Source: Crambe crambe (taxonomy: Eukaryota; Porifera; Demospongiae; Poecilosclerida; Crambeidae). Taken from it: DNA of 64,000 bases. A program made the translations under genes and the position numbers. The stretch spans positions 2,352,480-2,416,479 of the forward strand of contig OZ004593.1 of the NCBI GenBank assembly GCA_963924555.1, written 5' to 3'. Shown piece after piece: positions 13,315 to 25,118 of the stretch. Numbering within the stretch: the first letter of the stretch is position 1; the number at the start of each line of letters is the position of its first letter. The notes under the pieces were generated by a model. That model had not been told where the DNA came from and did no database searches. It saw nothing but the letters and a program-made list of their open reading frames with translations.

Positions 13315-13655
13315 AGACTACGTACACAGGATTGGAAACAGGTCACGTGCACCCACTGGGAGGTTATGGGTTTAGTGACTGAACCACATTTTATCATGGC
13401 CAATCCATAAGACTGCTTGATTCAGCTGAATGGGGCAGAGATTGATAGCTGCACGGAAGTTATGGGTTTAGTGACTGCTATCATCTTTTGATAAGCAACT
13501 GCAGTAGTTATTCAGTTGTTGTGTGTGTCTGTCTCTGTTACATCCAGTCCTCAGCCAGTAATGAAGTACAGTTTATAGGCCATCTCCCAACTCAGTGATC
13601 TCCAGCTCGATGTCTGAAATTGCTCACACACACACACACACACACACACTTTTTT
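13315..13655. repeat. Fragments of two dispersed repeats
   Basis: 13315-13353 matches the terminal sequence of the inverted-repeat element at 20375-21481 (GACTACGTACACAGGATTGG, then AAACAGGTCACGTGC). 13355-13650 is a fragment of the 2.7-kb tandem unit, ending in a (CA)n run at 13625-13649. Confidence 0.7.
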
Positions 13656-13724
13656 TCTTTTTCTTTTTTTGAACTTTGGTTACACTAGACTAGCTAGCAA
13701 CAGTAATAATTGTTAGATAAAGAA

Positions 13725-13950
13725 GTCAGTTAGTCCACCCAGGGAGAGTGAGTTGGAAGGCGATTAAGCCAAAGGGTGGCATTACCCCTCCAGAGGGCCA
13801 CAGATAGTCTTTGGAAAAGATGACGAGTAGTTTCTCCTGGTGGTGAACCAGTTCTCTGCCCCAGGAGGCAGCCAATTCTTGAAGTAGTAAGGGCAGCCTC
13901 CTCACTCCCTCCCAATGGGGACAAATGACACTCCCACCGCCTGGCATACT
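13725..13950 (-). pseudogene. Possible retroelement coding remnant
   Basis: Two overlapping minus-strand frames are open over ~70 codons. One contains RHLFQRLSVALWRGNA, which resembles to me the conserved tail block of some non-LTR or polinton-like reverse transcriptase proteins. No catalytic motif is present and the flanks are unrelated repeats, so this is at most a small decayed fragment. The rest of 13660-14225 holds a CA-rich stretch (14048-14100) and no gene. Confidence 0.3.
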
Positions 13951-15001
13951 TCTTTGTGTGCTGCTATCTTTCTCCCTTCACCAACCCTTAAGGCATAGCC
14001 TTGATCCTTGGCAGCACCAGACAAAATGGAAGTTTGCAGAATGGAGATGACACGCACACACGCACGCACACATGCACGCGCACACACCCACACACGGGCG
14101 TGTATAAACTTCGGACAGGACCGGTGTTACAGTGATATGTGTTTCCCAGTGGCGCGTGTTCCCCGAACGCATAACTCTAGGGATATCTGTTCGCCCACGC
14201 GAAATCAAACGTCCGGTGTCATAGTCAGCGGTGACTCCCCTCGGCGATGACTCCCCGGTCACTCCTGACTAGGGGTGGATGACTCCCGGTCACTCATGCC
14301 TAGGCGTGGATGACTCCCGGTCACTCACGCCTAGGTCTGAGTGACTCCCCGGTCATTTCTGACTAGTCTATAATGACTCCCCCCTGGAAAAAATGACTCC
14401 CCAGTTCCGAGCACTCTTGACTAGGCGTGGATGACTCCCGGTCACTCACGCCTAGGTCTGAGTGACTCCCCAGTCATTTCTGACTTGTCTGCCCCTGGAA
14501 AAAGACTCACCAGTCCCAATTCATTGCATTGCTGCATGCAAAATCATAATAAGTCAAGGATTTATACCATAGTTGCTTGTGAAATTGGAATCTTTTGTGC
14601 CTAGGAAGAAATTACTCCCTGAATCAACTCCCCTAGAGTCATGACAGCCATGGAAGGGGAGTCATTTCATCCTATAGCCAGGCATTAGGCAAGATTTTCA
14701 GGGAGTTATTGGATAGGGAGTCATTCATGCCTGTAGGATGTGTCGATTCCCCTTCCATGGCTATCATGACTGTCCAGTCATCTCAATTCATGGAGTCATT
14801 CATGCCTAGGATGAAATAGCTCCCATTCCATCCATGCATATATAAATCAGATTGGGGGACGAAATGATGTTTGCTTATAAAGGGGCAAATAACTCCCTGT
14901 GAATGCACTAAAGTTCATTCTCACACAGCTGATACAATAACAATAATAACAATAAGAAGATAAGCTAGCTATGATTGCATGAACGGCACAAAAATTTTTC
15001 A

Positions 15002-15256
15002 CTATAATATATTGTCATAATCTACACAGTCCTGGTGAAACCAATTAAAACAATGTTCACATTCAACCATGTTGCCATATGTCTCTGGCATAAGGCAGTC
15101 ACCATATAACTCCAGAATCCGACAGGGGAAGTAATTATCCCTATGCCCCCTTTCCCCCAACTTTGGAAAAGGAGAAAGCTGGAATTCAATCTCTCCCACA
15201 TTTTCTCCTAGTGCTGCATGGACAGCAAAAGCTAACTCCACAATCCACGATACCAC
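15002..15256 (-). pseudogene. PHD-finger C-terminal fragment of a transposon protein
   Basis: An 84-codon minus-strand frame contains WIVELAFAVHAALGENVGE followed by a C-terminal PHD-type finger: CRILELYGDC, then MVECEHCFNWFHQDCV with the cysteines and histidine in typical order. This pairing of an Ulp1-like protease tail with a PHD finger is, to my knowledge, common in transposon-derived proteins of sponges and cnidarians. The frame ends inside the finger and the upstream frame is broken, so it is a remnant. A second, more decayed copy lies at 18786-18975. Confidence 0.6.
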
Positions 15257-15437
15257 TTATGCATAGCATATTCCTGTATTCCATTGTTTCATCATTTTCA
15301 GCATCCACTTCTTCCTGAGAAAAACAAATTATAGCTATAATAGCTACCTATGCATGTATGTACCTACGTATACGTATTGTTTCACCATTCTGAACTGGAA
15401 TCAAGGCATCGTTTTGGCAGAGCAATGGTGACTGAAA

Positions 15438-15701
15438 TCAACCAATATTCGGAAATTGCATCTTCAAGATATGCTGAGCAAGGATGATATGTTCATCACA
15501 GATCCATTTCTCACTGCACCCAGCACTATATTTTTCATCTTCTTTGGATCTTTCTCTACAATAATATATTATGGATTGGTAGCTATTATAGTTGACTATT
15601 GATTTTGAAGCAAACTGTAGCAGATAATCTGTTTTGAGGGGAAGTTGACGAGGACAATTACCAGGTACCTCCTTATTCTGCACAATCTTAGTATGTAGCA
15701 C
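15438..15701 (-). pseudogene. Ulp1-like protease-associated fragment
   Basis: An 87-codon minus-strand frame ends with EKWICDEHIILAQHILKMQF then PNIG. That is the W..D.HI..AQ.LLK.QFP.I pattern that precedes the Ulp1-type cysteine protease core in transposon-derived proteins. It lies upstream, on the same strand, of the PHD fragment at 15002-15256, so the two are probably exons of one old element. The protease core itself is not recognisable. Confidence 0.5.
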
Positions 15702-16437
15702 AATGGTCCATTACAATATCCTGACCTTTTGGAAGGGAATCATTTCATCCTCAGCATGAATGACTCCCTAAATGGAAGAGGAGTCATTTCATCCTATAGG
15801 CATGAATGGCTGCCTGAAAAAAACTATAGCCATGGAAGGAAGTCATTTCCTCCTAGGCATAAATGACTCCCCGAAAAATCAATAGCCATGGAAGGGAATC
15901 ATTTCATCCTCGGCATGAATGAATGATTCCCTAAATTGAAGGGGAGTCATTTCATCCTAGGCATGAATGACACCCTGAAAAATCTATAGCCATGGAAGGG
16001 AATCATTTCATCCTCGGCATGAATGACTCCCTAAATTGAAGGGGAGTCATTTCATCCTAGGCATGAATGACACCCTGAAAAATCTATAGAAGTCATTTCA
16101 TCCTAGGCATGAATGACTCCCCGAAAAATGAATAGCCATGGAAGGGAATCATTTCATCCTCGGCATGAATGATCCCCTAAATTGAAGGGGAGTCATTTCA
16201 TCCTAGGCATGAATGACTCCCTGAAAAATTAATAGCCATGGAAGGGAATCATTTCATCCTCAGCATGAATGACTCCCTAAATGGAAGGGGAGTCATTTCA
16301 TCCTATAGGCATGAATGGCTGCCTGAAAAAAACTATAGCCATGGAAGGAAGTCATTTCATCCAAGGCATAAATGACTCCCCGAGAAATCAATAGCCATGG
16401 AAGGGAATCATTTCATCCTCGGCATGAATGAATGATT

Positions 16438-17373
16438 CCCTAAATTGAAGGGGAGTCATTTCATCCTAGGCATGAATGACTCCCTGAAAAATCTATAGCC
16501 ATGGTGTTATATCTAATCCTGTGTTTATAACCTCCATTAAGACTGTTCTCTTTTCAATCCAGTGTAACCTCTAGTGTGTGTCTTAATTAATGTGTACCTT
16601 TTCAAAAGTATCATCTGCACCAACCTTAATATGTTGTGTATCAAATTAATGTGCTGTTATAACCTTGGTCTCTCTGATCTTCTATTTAACATTAACTGTG
16701 TACTTTATTTCCAATCTTCTATATAACCTCTAACTATAGATTGAGGACACATTTAGAGATTGCCCCTAGATAAAGGATATCCATAATATAGAGGAAGATA
16801 CACTAAATAGAGGAATTAGATCCATATAAGATAGAGGATATTTGACATAAAGCATGAAGAGATAGCGATAAAATAAGAAATGACCGACGACACAAGCGAA
16901 AAAAAGACACAAGCTAGCTATAAATACACACACCATATGGGATAAAGAGAGATAGTTATATATATATTATTTTTTTTGAAGGAGAGAAGAACCATATGTG
17001 ACTCAACTTGTATAAAATATGTCAATTAGCTACCAAATGGATTATTTTCTACACATACTGAAAAGTGAGATTGTTTTGAGTCTGTTGCAGAGCTGACCAT
17101 ATGTGGCCCCTTCCTTGGAGGACCACTTCTTCAGCACGAGGAGGGCTCAGTCTTCCTCTTCTGTCTTCACTTCTTCTATCTCCTCACTGGTCAGGGAGAG
17201 AAGGCAGGCCAGGGACGACCACTTGGATCCTACCACTCCAGCAAACAACTCCAGAAACTCAACATCAGGTGTAATGGGTTGAAGCTTTGGATCAAGCAGC
17301 TTTTTCTGGAGCTGAATGTGGTCACCCGTAAAATGAATTAACCAAGGGAATCATTTCATCGGCATGAATGACT
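16438..17373. repeat. 936-bp tandem duplication, unit 1
   Basis: This unit and the next (17374-18309) match base for base wherever I compared them, offset exactly 936 bp. Each contains minisatellite units at its edges, a unique interior (TGTTATATCTAATCCTGTG...) and a minus-strand death-domain relic. Such identity means a very recent event or an assembly duplication. Confidence 0.9.
17075..17325 (-). pseudogene. Death-domain exon relic, copy 1
   Basis: Read on the minus strand, this holds DVEFLELFAGVVGSKWSSLA and, shortly after, LLSLTSEEIEEVKTEEED. After an in-frame TGA (17149-17147) come ALLVLKKWSSKEGATYGQLC and NRL. The spacing of W, LA, LT.EEI, K.W and ATY matches the six-helix death-domain pattern (inference from family knowledge). 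The stop after helix 3-4 and the lack of flanking exons make it a pseudogene fragment. It shares the 936-bp unit with the identical relic at 18011-18261, including the stop. Confidence 0.6.
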
Positions 17374-18309
17374 CCCTAAATTGAAGGGGAGTCATTTCAT
17401 CCTAGGCATGAATGACTCCCTGAAAAATCTATAGCCATGGTGTTATATCTAATCCTGTGTTTATAACCTCCATTAAGACTGTTCTCTTTTCAATCCAGTG
17501 TAACCTCTAGTGTGTGTCTTAATTAATGTGTACCTTTTCAAAAGTATCATCTGCACCAACCTTAATATGTTGTGTATCAAATTAATGTGCTGTTATAACC
17601 TTGGTCTCTCTGATCTTCTATTTAACATTAACTGTGTACTTTATTTCCAATCTTCTATATAACCTCTAACTATAGATTGAGGACACATTTAGAGATTGCC
17701 CCTAGATAAAGGATATCCATAATATAGAGGAAGATACACTAAATAGAGGAATTAGATCCATATAAGATAGAGGATATTTGACATAAAGCATGAAGAGATA
17801 GCGATAAAATAAGAAATGACCGACGACACAAGCGAAAAAAAGACACAAGCTAGCTATAAATACACACACCATATGGGATAAAGAGAGATAGTTATATATA
17901 TATTATTTTTTTTGAAGGAGAGAAGAACCATATGTGACTCAACTTGTATAAAATATGTCAATTAGCTACCAAATGGATTATTTTCTACACATACTGAAAA
18001 GTGAGATTGTTTTGAGTCTGTTGCAGAGCTGACCATATGTGGCCCCTTCCTTGGAGGACCACTTCTTCAGCACGAGGAGGGCTCAGTCTTCCTCTTCTGT
18101 CTTCACTTCTTCTATCTCCTCACTGGTCAGGGAGAGAAGGCAGGCCAGGGACGACCACTTGGATCCTACCACTCCAGCAAACAACTCCAGAAACTCAACA
18201 TCAGGTGTAATGGGTTGAAGCTTTGGATCAAGCAGCTTTTTCTGGAGCTGAATGTGGTCACCCGTAAAATGAATTAACCAAGGGAATCATTTCATCGGCA
18301 TGAATGACT
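17374..18309. repeat. 936-bp tandem duplication, unit 2
   Basis: Second unit of the pair described for 16438-17373. The junction lies in minisatellite sequence, which offers an obvious path for unequal crossing-over. Confidence 0.9.
18011..18261 (-). pseudogene. Death-domain exon relic, copy 2
   Basis: Identical to the relic at 17075-17325, including the premature TGA. The stop therefore pre-dates the 936-bp tandem duplication. Confidence 0.6.
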
Positions 18310-18785
18310 CCCTAAATTGAAGGGGAGTCATTTCATCCTAGGCATGAATGACTCCCTGAAAAATTAATAGCCATGGAAGGGAATCATTTCATCCTCGGCA
18401 TGATTGAAGGGGAGTCATTTCATCATAGGCATGAATAACTGCCTGAAAAAAAAACTATAGCCATGGAAGGGAGTCATTTCGTCCTAGGCATAAATGACTC
18501 CCTGAAAAATCAATAGCTATGGAAGGGTTGGCATGTATGACTCCCTAAATGGAATGGGAGTCAAGGCATGAATGACTCCCTTAAAAAATCTATAGCCATG
18601 GAAGGAGAGTCATTTCATCCTAGGCACGAATAACTCCCTGAAAAATCTATAGCCATGGAAGGGAATTATTTCATCCTAGGCATGAATCAATCAATAGCCA
18701 TGGAAAGGTAGTCACTTCATCCTTGGCACGAATGACTCCCTAAAGGGAGTCATTTCATCCTAGGAATGACTCCCTCCTATATAGG

Positions 18786-18975
18786 AGCAAATGTCATTGA
18801 CTACCAGAATATGCATGCTTCAAAGGAAGATGCATCATATAGTGCTTGCACAATGGACAGTTATAATAAAATATGCACAGTTTTGGTGAAATCAGTTCAA
18901 GCAATCTTCACATTCCACCATATCTCTGGCATCATAGAGAATCTGACAGGAGCAGTAAATCCATGACACCATTTT
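18786..18975 (-). pseudogene. Second decayed PHD-finger remnant
   Basis: The minus strand reads CRILYDARDMVECEDCLN, an in-frame TGA, then FHQNC, aligning to the PHD fragment at 15002-15256. The downstream CAGCATC...CTTCTTCCTGAGA block (near 15299 and 19027) also occurs next to both copies. Confidence 0.5.
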
Positions 18976-19189
18976 TGTTGCTAGCCAGCTATATAGCTAT
19001 TTGTCCCACAGGTTCATCATCATCTTCAGCATCAACTTCTTCCTGAGACAAATTAGCTAGCTACATGATTTATTGTGATCAGGCGCCAAGGCAGGAATGA
19101 CCGTGTGGGGAGTCATTTATGCCTTAGGCAGGAATGACTGGGGGAGTCATTTTCCGGGGGAGTCATCCGTGACTTTGACATGACGGTTC

Positions 19190-20368
19190 GTGGCTTGGAC
19201 ACTTGGGTCCACCGCCATGCTGCCTACTGATTGACTCATTTGCCGGTTCAGGTTCGCTTTCAGGGGATCCTTCAACGCTTACAGGCAACTTCCATGGTAA
19301 AAGGAAAACCAGGAAAAGAACTAGAAGAGGTATTTTGCCATACGACGCGACACAATCTATTATTTTGACGTCCGTTACCCACATTAATAGATACATTATT
19401 GCTATGCTCTTAAAATCCCTCCATCATAATCTTGCTTTGGTGTATCAGAAAGGCTAGCTAAATGTGACTTCTGGTGTACTGTTAGCTACTGTGTGCACAT
19501 GGCTAGTAGCCTAGTTTATAGCTATGTTTTATCCCCATGCAGGCAAACCACACCACACTCCATGGAATTTCCCTGGCTGATAAAGATGAAAAGGTTGGCT
19601 GATAATACTGTAGTTTGTTCTAGCTGGGAAATTCCATTCAGATTTCCAAGTTTAAGTTTCACTTTCAAAATAACTTCACATTAACTAATTACCGAGTATT
19701 ATTCTAGTCATATCAATACCATACTTCCCAGAACCTGCTCTTTATCTTGACTAGCTGCTCGCCATTAGGTAATTAAGTGCAGCATATATTACCGATGTGC
19801 AAAGCATGCAGCCATCACAAACAGAGGCCATAATTCAGAGAAGAGAACTAGCAATGTTAGCTATAGCTATATAGCTACTGGCTGCATGTACTTATATGTA
19901 ACTAGCCTACCTGGAACCCCCCAGTCACCTGGACACTTGCATGTTATGATATGACTTGTAGTTAGACTTGTAAAGTAGCTACAGCTAGCTATTTATAGAT
20001 TCTGTATAGCTATCCTGGAACCCAGACACAGTCCAACTCATGTCTATGATGGTCCTATGATTCCACATGTATAAGGACAGTGCAATGACTGGCCAGCAGC
20101 TATGCAGTGACTATAGCTACAGGAACAGAAGTAAGTTAATCATTGGTCTGCATGCAAAGGCCTGCATGGGCAAGACGATACATGCCCTTGCCATGATCTC
20201 ACAGCCATTATGATTGTCTCTGCCCTATGCATATTTGTGCCCCCCTGTCCATGTAATATCTGTGTCCCCCTTCAACCATGTCCATGCAATATCTGCCCCC
20301 CTATAATCACATGCATATAATATCTGTGACCCCTCGTGTGATGCTTGCATGCATGCCCATGCAATGTA
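19190..20368. repeat. Segmental duplication, copy B (partner 296-1426)
   Basis: Colinear with 296-1426. It ends exactly where the inverted-repeat element at 20375 begins, so that element marks or disrupted the copy's right edge. No gene is seen in it beyond the short minus-strand PVSVEGSPESEPEP frame shared with copy A. Confidence 0.75.
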
Positions 20369-20374
20369 CCGGTA

Positions 20375-21481
20375 TACTAGACTACGTACACAGGATTGGA
20401 AACAGGGCATGCGCGCGTAGAATTTATAGACCATCCGTGTAGGTACCTGGCGAACAGAGAAATCTTACACAAAATAAGAAAGAGGGTGAAAGGCAAGGTA
20501 TTTAGCGCAGCAATAATTATGATTATAAGTGAAAAGGCTCAATGACCTATAGCTGTAGTAGTTTATCATGTCAGTTTAGTCTATTTACTGTTGCTATGGA
20601 AGAAAAACCTGGAAACAGGTGACTTAAAAATTTTGTGGCACTCCTACTACTAAAATAGAAGTCTAGCTGCCTTACTTTTGGTATAAAATGAAAGATACTA
20701 GTTGACCATATGTACTCAAGTAGTTTTAATTTTGTGCAGGGCTGGAGATGGCATGCCATTTGCCATTGATGGTTTAAGAAGCCATTTCACTATGTTGTTG
20801 TTCTTATATGAGGAGATGAGATACCTTCTTGTATCAGGGGCAGGAAAGGATACACTGGGGCAGCTTTACTCTTCATCTTGATCCCTCAAAACAAGTATAT
20901 CACAACAAATCTCTCGATGAATTGGATGTTCAGCAGTGCACTATCAGTACTTGTTATTATCATTTTTTTATTATAACATGAAAGGAAATATGTGTAAAGT
21001 GACAGTATTAGTTGCTACATTATAGTATCCTTCTTTACTATAGCTTTTCTTGACAGCCAGCCATGGGTAATCTGAAGAAACAGTAACATCGACATGATTT
21101 TTTTACAGGCACCTTTAAAAAGTACATATGTACATATGAATGATCACTACCTAACAGATTAGTGGAAAAAAAGAGACTATACTTTTAATATCCAAGCTCC
21201 AGAGGTCCACAAAGTCGAACTACCATTGTTACTCACAATTATACCCTCTAACACTTGAGAAACCAGCCTTTTTAAGAACTATGCTTGTTTAGCACTATAC
21301 TAGCCTACTCTTTGCATTCTATAAACTTACCAATTGGCTATAGTTTAGCAGAAATTTGGCACACTACTTCTCCTCCCCTGTTTGTTTGGGGCAATTTAGC
21401 ATGAACAGCTGATTGTCAGTATTGTCGTTATGGGCGCACGTGACCTGTTTCCAATCCTGTACTGTGTACGTAGTCTAGTAT
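20375..21481. mobile_element. ~1.1-kb inverted-repeat DNA element, TA-flanked
   Basis: The left end (20375-20416, TACTAGACTACGTACACAGG then ATTGGAAACAGG) recurs inverted at the right end (21432-21481). TA dinucleotides stand at both outer edges. Related single ends lie at 13315-13353 and near 23991-24018. The interior has no transposase frame, so this is a non-autonomous element. From 21482 to 22082 I see no gene. Confidence 0.55.
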
Positions 21482-22082
21482 ATCTATGGTCTAAGCAAAA
21501 ACAACAAATTATATTTTTGCTACTAGTCACCTTGTGTATTGTCCACAGTTTCACACTGAAATGACCTGAATCAAGGCTCATAAGAAGCTCCAGCAGCCCA
21601 AACTTAGCTGCAGCCTTGGGAGGGTTGCCTGGTTACATCTCGCGATTTCTTAGTTACACATTTAACAAGCGCTGCAATAATCGTCTTGAGAAATATCCGT
21701 ATACCATCCGTATTCACGGGCGTTTCATATCCACGGAGTGCTCTATTATTTATCCATGGAGTCATAAATCCTGCACTGTTAATTATATTGACAGTGCAGT
21801 AAATAATCATTGAACTAAACTAAAGACATGTGACCTATGAATATAGGACCTCAGTGGCGAGATATGTACTATGAATATAGGTATCAGTATAGACTCAGTG
21901 TGACCTATAAATATAGGTCCAGTGCTAAGGTGTGACAGGTATGGGTTTGTGGTACATAATGAATCTGTAGAAATAATTATGCATGAGAGTAATCATACTT
22001 ACATACTTATGAAAATAATAAGGGTTCGAAGTTCACAATAAGTCAGACAATATTTATACTATACTAAACCACAATGATCTTT

Positions 22083-23607
22083 TTAACATGTATACTTATT
22101 TTGGATAAAACTAAATACAACAGTAATAAGAGATAATATGAAAGAATAGGTATAAATTGAGCTGTTAATAGGGATACTAACACCAAAAATTTGGGGACAA
22201 AAATCGAAGTCTTTCGTCTTTTTCCACAAGGATCCTGCACGACATTTAGCAGCATATTTACGATCATGACTTTTCAATAATGAAGTCTCTGTGCAATCTT
22301 TTGGTTTAAAACGACAGGAGCACAGACCATCACAACACGTACGTAATTTATCATAGCAACTCTTTTCTTTATATTTCCATTCACCACTTTGATAAAACTC
22401 AAATAATGCTTTATAATAATCATCATGAGCTTTATTGCATGAAGCTGCCATCAAATATGGCACAAGAAATGCCAATAAGTCAAATGATATATACAATGCA
22501 GTATGGACTATATCGTTCATATTCGATTTATGAGTGTATGATGGTCCTATGACATGTATCAAATCAGTTGTCAGTAATACCGAGTACAATATAAATTGCA
22601 GCAGGAACCAAGCTTCAAGAGCATTGTATATCACTCGTACTTGTTCTCCAATACATTGATAATGATATGATAATTTTTCATAGCTCGTTTCCTGCTGGTT
22701 TCCATTATATATCTTGCTTATCTCACTTGATGAGTGACTCCAACATTTTTTTGCATAACCCAACAGCACTAGAACACCTATACGAACTACACCCGGAACA
22801 AAAATGGTAAATGCAGTCACAAAAGCGTGTGCTCTTGCTAATCCTTTATATTTACTAGTGTCATTTGGAAGCTTACAAGAATCTGTAGTATCATATAAAT
22901 CTCTGTCTCGAAGATATCCAAATACTGATGTGACTGCTCCTAATGCAATAATTAATCCCACAAACACGACCAGCAGCATACAATCACAAATGGTTACAAT
23001 CTTAATCTGTTTAGATTGCTCAGTCTCACCAGACTTTTCCTCCATGAGTCTAGATGACTCTGTAGCAGATGCCATAGATGACTCTGTAGCAGATGCCATA
23101 GATGGCTGATCTGGACCTAATTGCCGATGCTGTATAGTACCAGCTGCAGACTGTTTATCCATGAGTCTAGATGACCCAGATAACTGATCTGTAGCAGATG
23201 ATGTAGATGACTGATCTGGACCTAATCGCTGATGAAGAACGGTAGATTGCTTAGGCCATTTAATATATTCCACATATATGGTTTTCCAGTGATAGCCAAC
23301 ACAGGAAATAAAAACTAAAAGCTCAATAATTTGCAGAACATTAATTAAACCATATAATACACCTTCTAATATTTCATTACTTGAATCATCAGACTTCTCG
23401 CATTCACCATGAATTATCCAAATCTGCCATAAAATATCAATGATCAAGTGTCCAATATGTAGCGGGAGTCCAAGTACAGCAATAATCAATAGACTCATCA
23501 TACCACAATTTAAATCTAATGGACATAATTGTAGAGTACATAAAAAATCTGAAGTAGCTGTAGCTAGCTACACACCAAAAAAAAAAAAAAACAAACTTAC
23601 AACACAT
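22083..23607 (-). CDS. Seven-helix membrane protein, unknown family (490 aa)
   Basis: A small first exon (23607-23601, ATGTGTT) has donor GTAAGT. It joins in frame to the main exon (23548-22083) after acceptor CTACTTCAG. The merged frame is 491 codons and starts MCYFLCTLQLCPLDLNCG. I count about seven hydrophobic spans: near residues 20-48, 65-90, 185-215, 240-265, 310-335, 350-375 and 468-487. A long polar loop (about residues 100-185) carries Ser/Asp-rich repeats, including a duplicated SSMASATE block, and the fifth-to-seventh-helix part has a Cys-rich cytosolic or luminal loop (CYDKLRTCCDGLCSCRFKPK). I do not recognise the family; it lacks class A GPCR signatures such as DRY or NPxxY. The alternative start is Met19 within the main exon. 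The main frame itself is certain. Confidence 0.7.
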
Positions 23608-23734
23608 TATGAATATCCTTCAGCAGTTGTTAGCTCAGCTAGCTACCTATCTTTTGAAAGCCTTTTTTCTTCACAAACTATAGTGTTTGCGTAGCTTGAA
23701 GTGGGCGTGGCTACTCCCGTTCTCGACCGTACTG

Positions 23735-23852
23735 CACCGGAGGTCCGACACCCCGGGTACCGCGTACCGGGTGTCAATTCAATTCAATACTCACCACGTG
23801 ATGCTAATTTGCTGATATGCATATTGACACCCGGATGTCGGACCTCCTCTGG
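23735..23852. mobile_element. Small inverted-repeat element
   Basis: GGAGGTCCGACACCC at 23740-23754 recurs inverted as GACACCCGGATGTCGGACC, ending near 23845. The left arm also contains the local palindrome GACACCCCGGGTAC/GTACCGGGTGTC. It lies upstream of the membrane-protein gene start. No coding content. Confidence 0.5.
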
Positions 23853-23865
23853 TAGCTACTAGATA

Positions 23866-23993
23866 CAGAGGATTTCACGATCTTTGCAACTTGCAAAAAG
23901 CCAGTCACATGATCAATATGAGGAATCTGACCAATCAGTAGATTTGAATTAATTCCGCTTTTGGCTTTCCCGTTGCAAAGATCGTGAAATCCT
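23866..23993. mobile_element. Foldback MITE, beta family relative
   Basis: Ends CAGAGGATTTCACGATC and GATCGTGAAATCCTG are complementary over ~24 bp, and TA precedes the left end. Its core (AGCCAGTCACATGATCAATA and GAATCTGACCAATC) also occurs in the MITEs at 51596-51715 and 53509-53610, whose terminal repeats differ. From 23994 to 24498 I see no gene. Confidence 0.65.
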
Positions 23994-25118
23994 GGATTGG
24001 AAACAGCCACGTGCGCCCATTAGGGCTAATACAAATCCTCGGCGGCACATCCGGGTTGCTACGCAATAGACCATTTTTTGTCGGAGGTGTAATTCATAAG
24101 CTCACATGATAGACCCACCCACGCGATTAGCTAGGGCGCGCGCTAGTCGCATGTTGCGTATAGGGCATGCAAGAAACAATGGCAGCTAATAGAAAAGTAA
24201 TACTATTTTCAGACAGCAAGCTATAGATCCTTGTATCAGAGCATTTTACGCGATCCTATTGTACTTCTCTAGAAAGAAGGTATGCTGAAAAGCTCAAGAT
24301 TGACAAAGAAGACTTGCCTGATCCATATGGTACTGTGGTACCTGGATTGATGATGTTTAAGTGGCTAAGCATCCAGTTTGGAGATTTTAATTGATAGGAA
24401 TCTGTCCTTTTTCTTTGCTGTACTGCAGCCTATTGTACAGCAACTAGAAGGCATTCTTCAATACAGCTAGCCAGCTTCGAAGGTTCCGCCCTACGACCTA
24501 TTAAATGGGGTGCAACTACTTTCACGTCGTTTGATGACTAGATAGTCACGAGATAATCACGTGATGTGCTTGTTTACAATAGCGCTTGCTTGCTGTCTTG
24601 CTGATCCCAGCCAAGTTGCGGATGGAGTTAAAACTAGGTAAGCAAGCTAAGACTACTGCTGGGGTGGGGGTGAGTTGGACTACTAGGTCTCTAGCTAGAT
24701 GGTTACAAAATACTGTGGCAAGACATTCAATCATGGTTCATTTTAAAGTGGTTGATATGCTATTGAAAGTCTAACAGTGTGCTTCAAGTATTAATGGTTA
24801 TGTCACAAGTAAACTTTGACAATATAGGGAATTGGAGAGCATTCTGATTTATAGACATGATCAGGTCATAGTGACATCCTTCATAATGAAACAATTCTAA
24901 ATGATACTCTTCAGGTTTGGCCATATGAACTAGCTTCTTCACTGACTCAACATAATCACATAGAATGCTATTCGGAGGTGACAGAGGTAGGTACTGGAGC
25001 CATCGATATGATTTTGAATTTTCAAGTGAAAATGTACATATTTTGTAAGATTGTTGAAGCAGCTAATAATTCGATATCTGTACCCCATATTCCATTGTTG
25101 CTCATTGCTGAGCAATAG

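Larger units (their letters stand above)
14225..19165. repeat. Palindromic minisatellite field (GGAGTCATT...AATGACTCC)
   Basis: Dozens of variant units of ~55-65 bp carry GGGAGTCATTTCATCCTAGG followed by CATGAATGACTCCC, spaced by CTATAGCCATGG. The two halves are complementary at their ends, so each unit can fold on itself. At 14230-14515 a shorter relative with GTCACTCACGCCTAGG occurs. The field is interrupted by PHD/Ulp1-like relics (15002-15701 and 18786-18975) and by a 936-bp tandem duplication. These relics on both sides suggest the minisatellite grew inside an old transposon. Confidence 0.85.

Noticed and set aside
14225..19165. Regular repeats suggesting a CRISPR-like array
   Set aside because: Units are long, variable and directly abutting, with no uniform spacers, and the genome is eukaryotic.
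14225..19165. AP-1/GCN4 sites in the ATGACTCC units
   Set aside because: The repeats have TGACTCC, not TGASTCA. The match is only a half-site and is explained by the repeat.
22015..22035. tRNA B-box-like GGTTCGAAG
   Set aside because: No A box or cloverleaf could be drawn around it. No tRNA or rRNA gene was found in the window.
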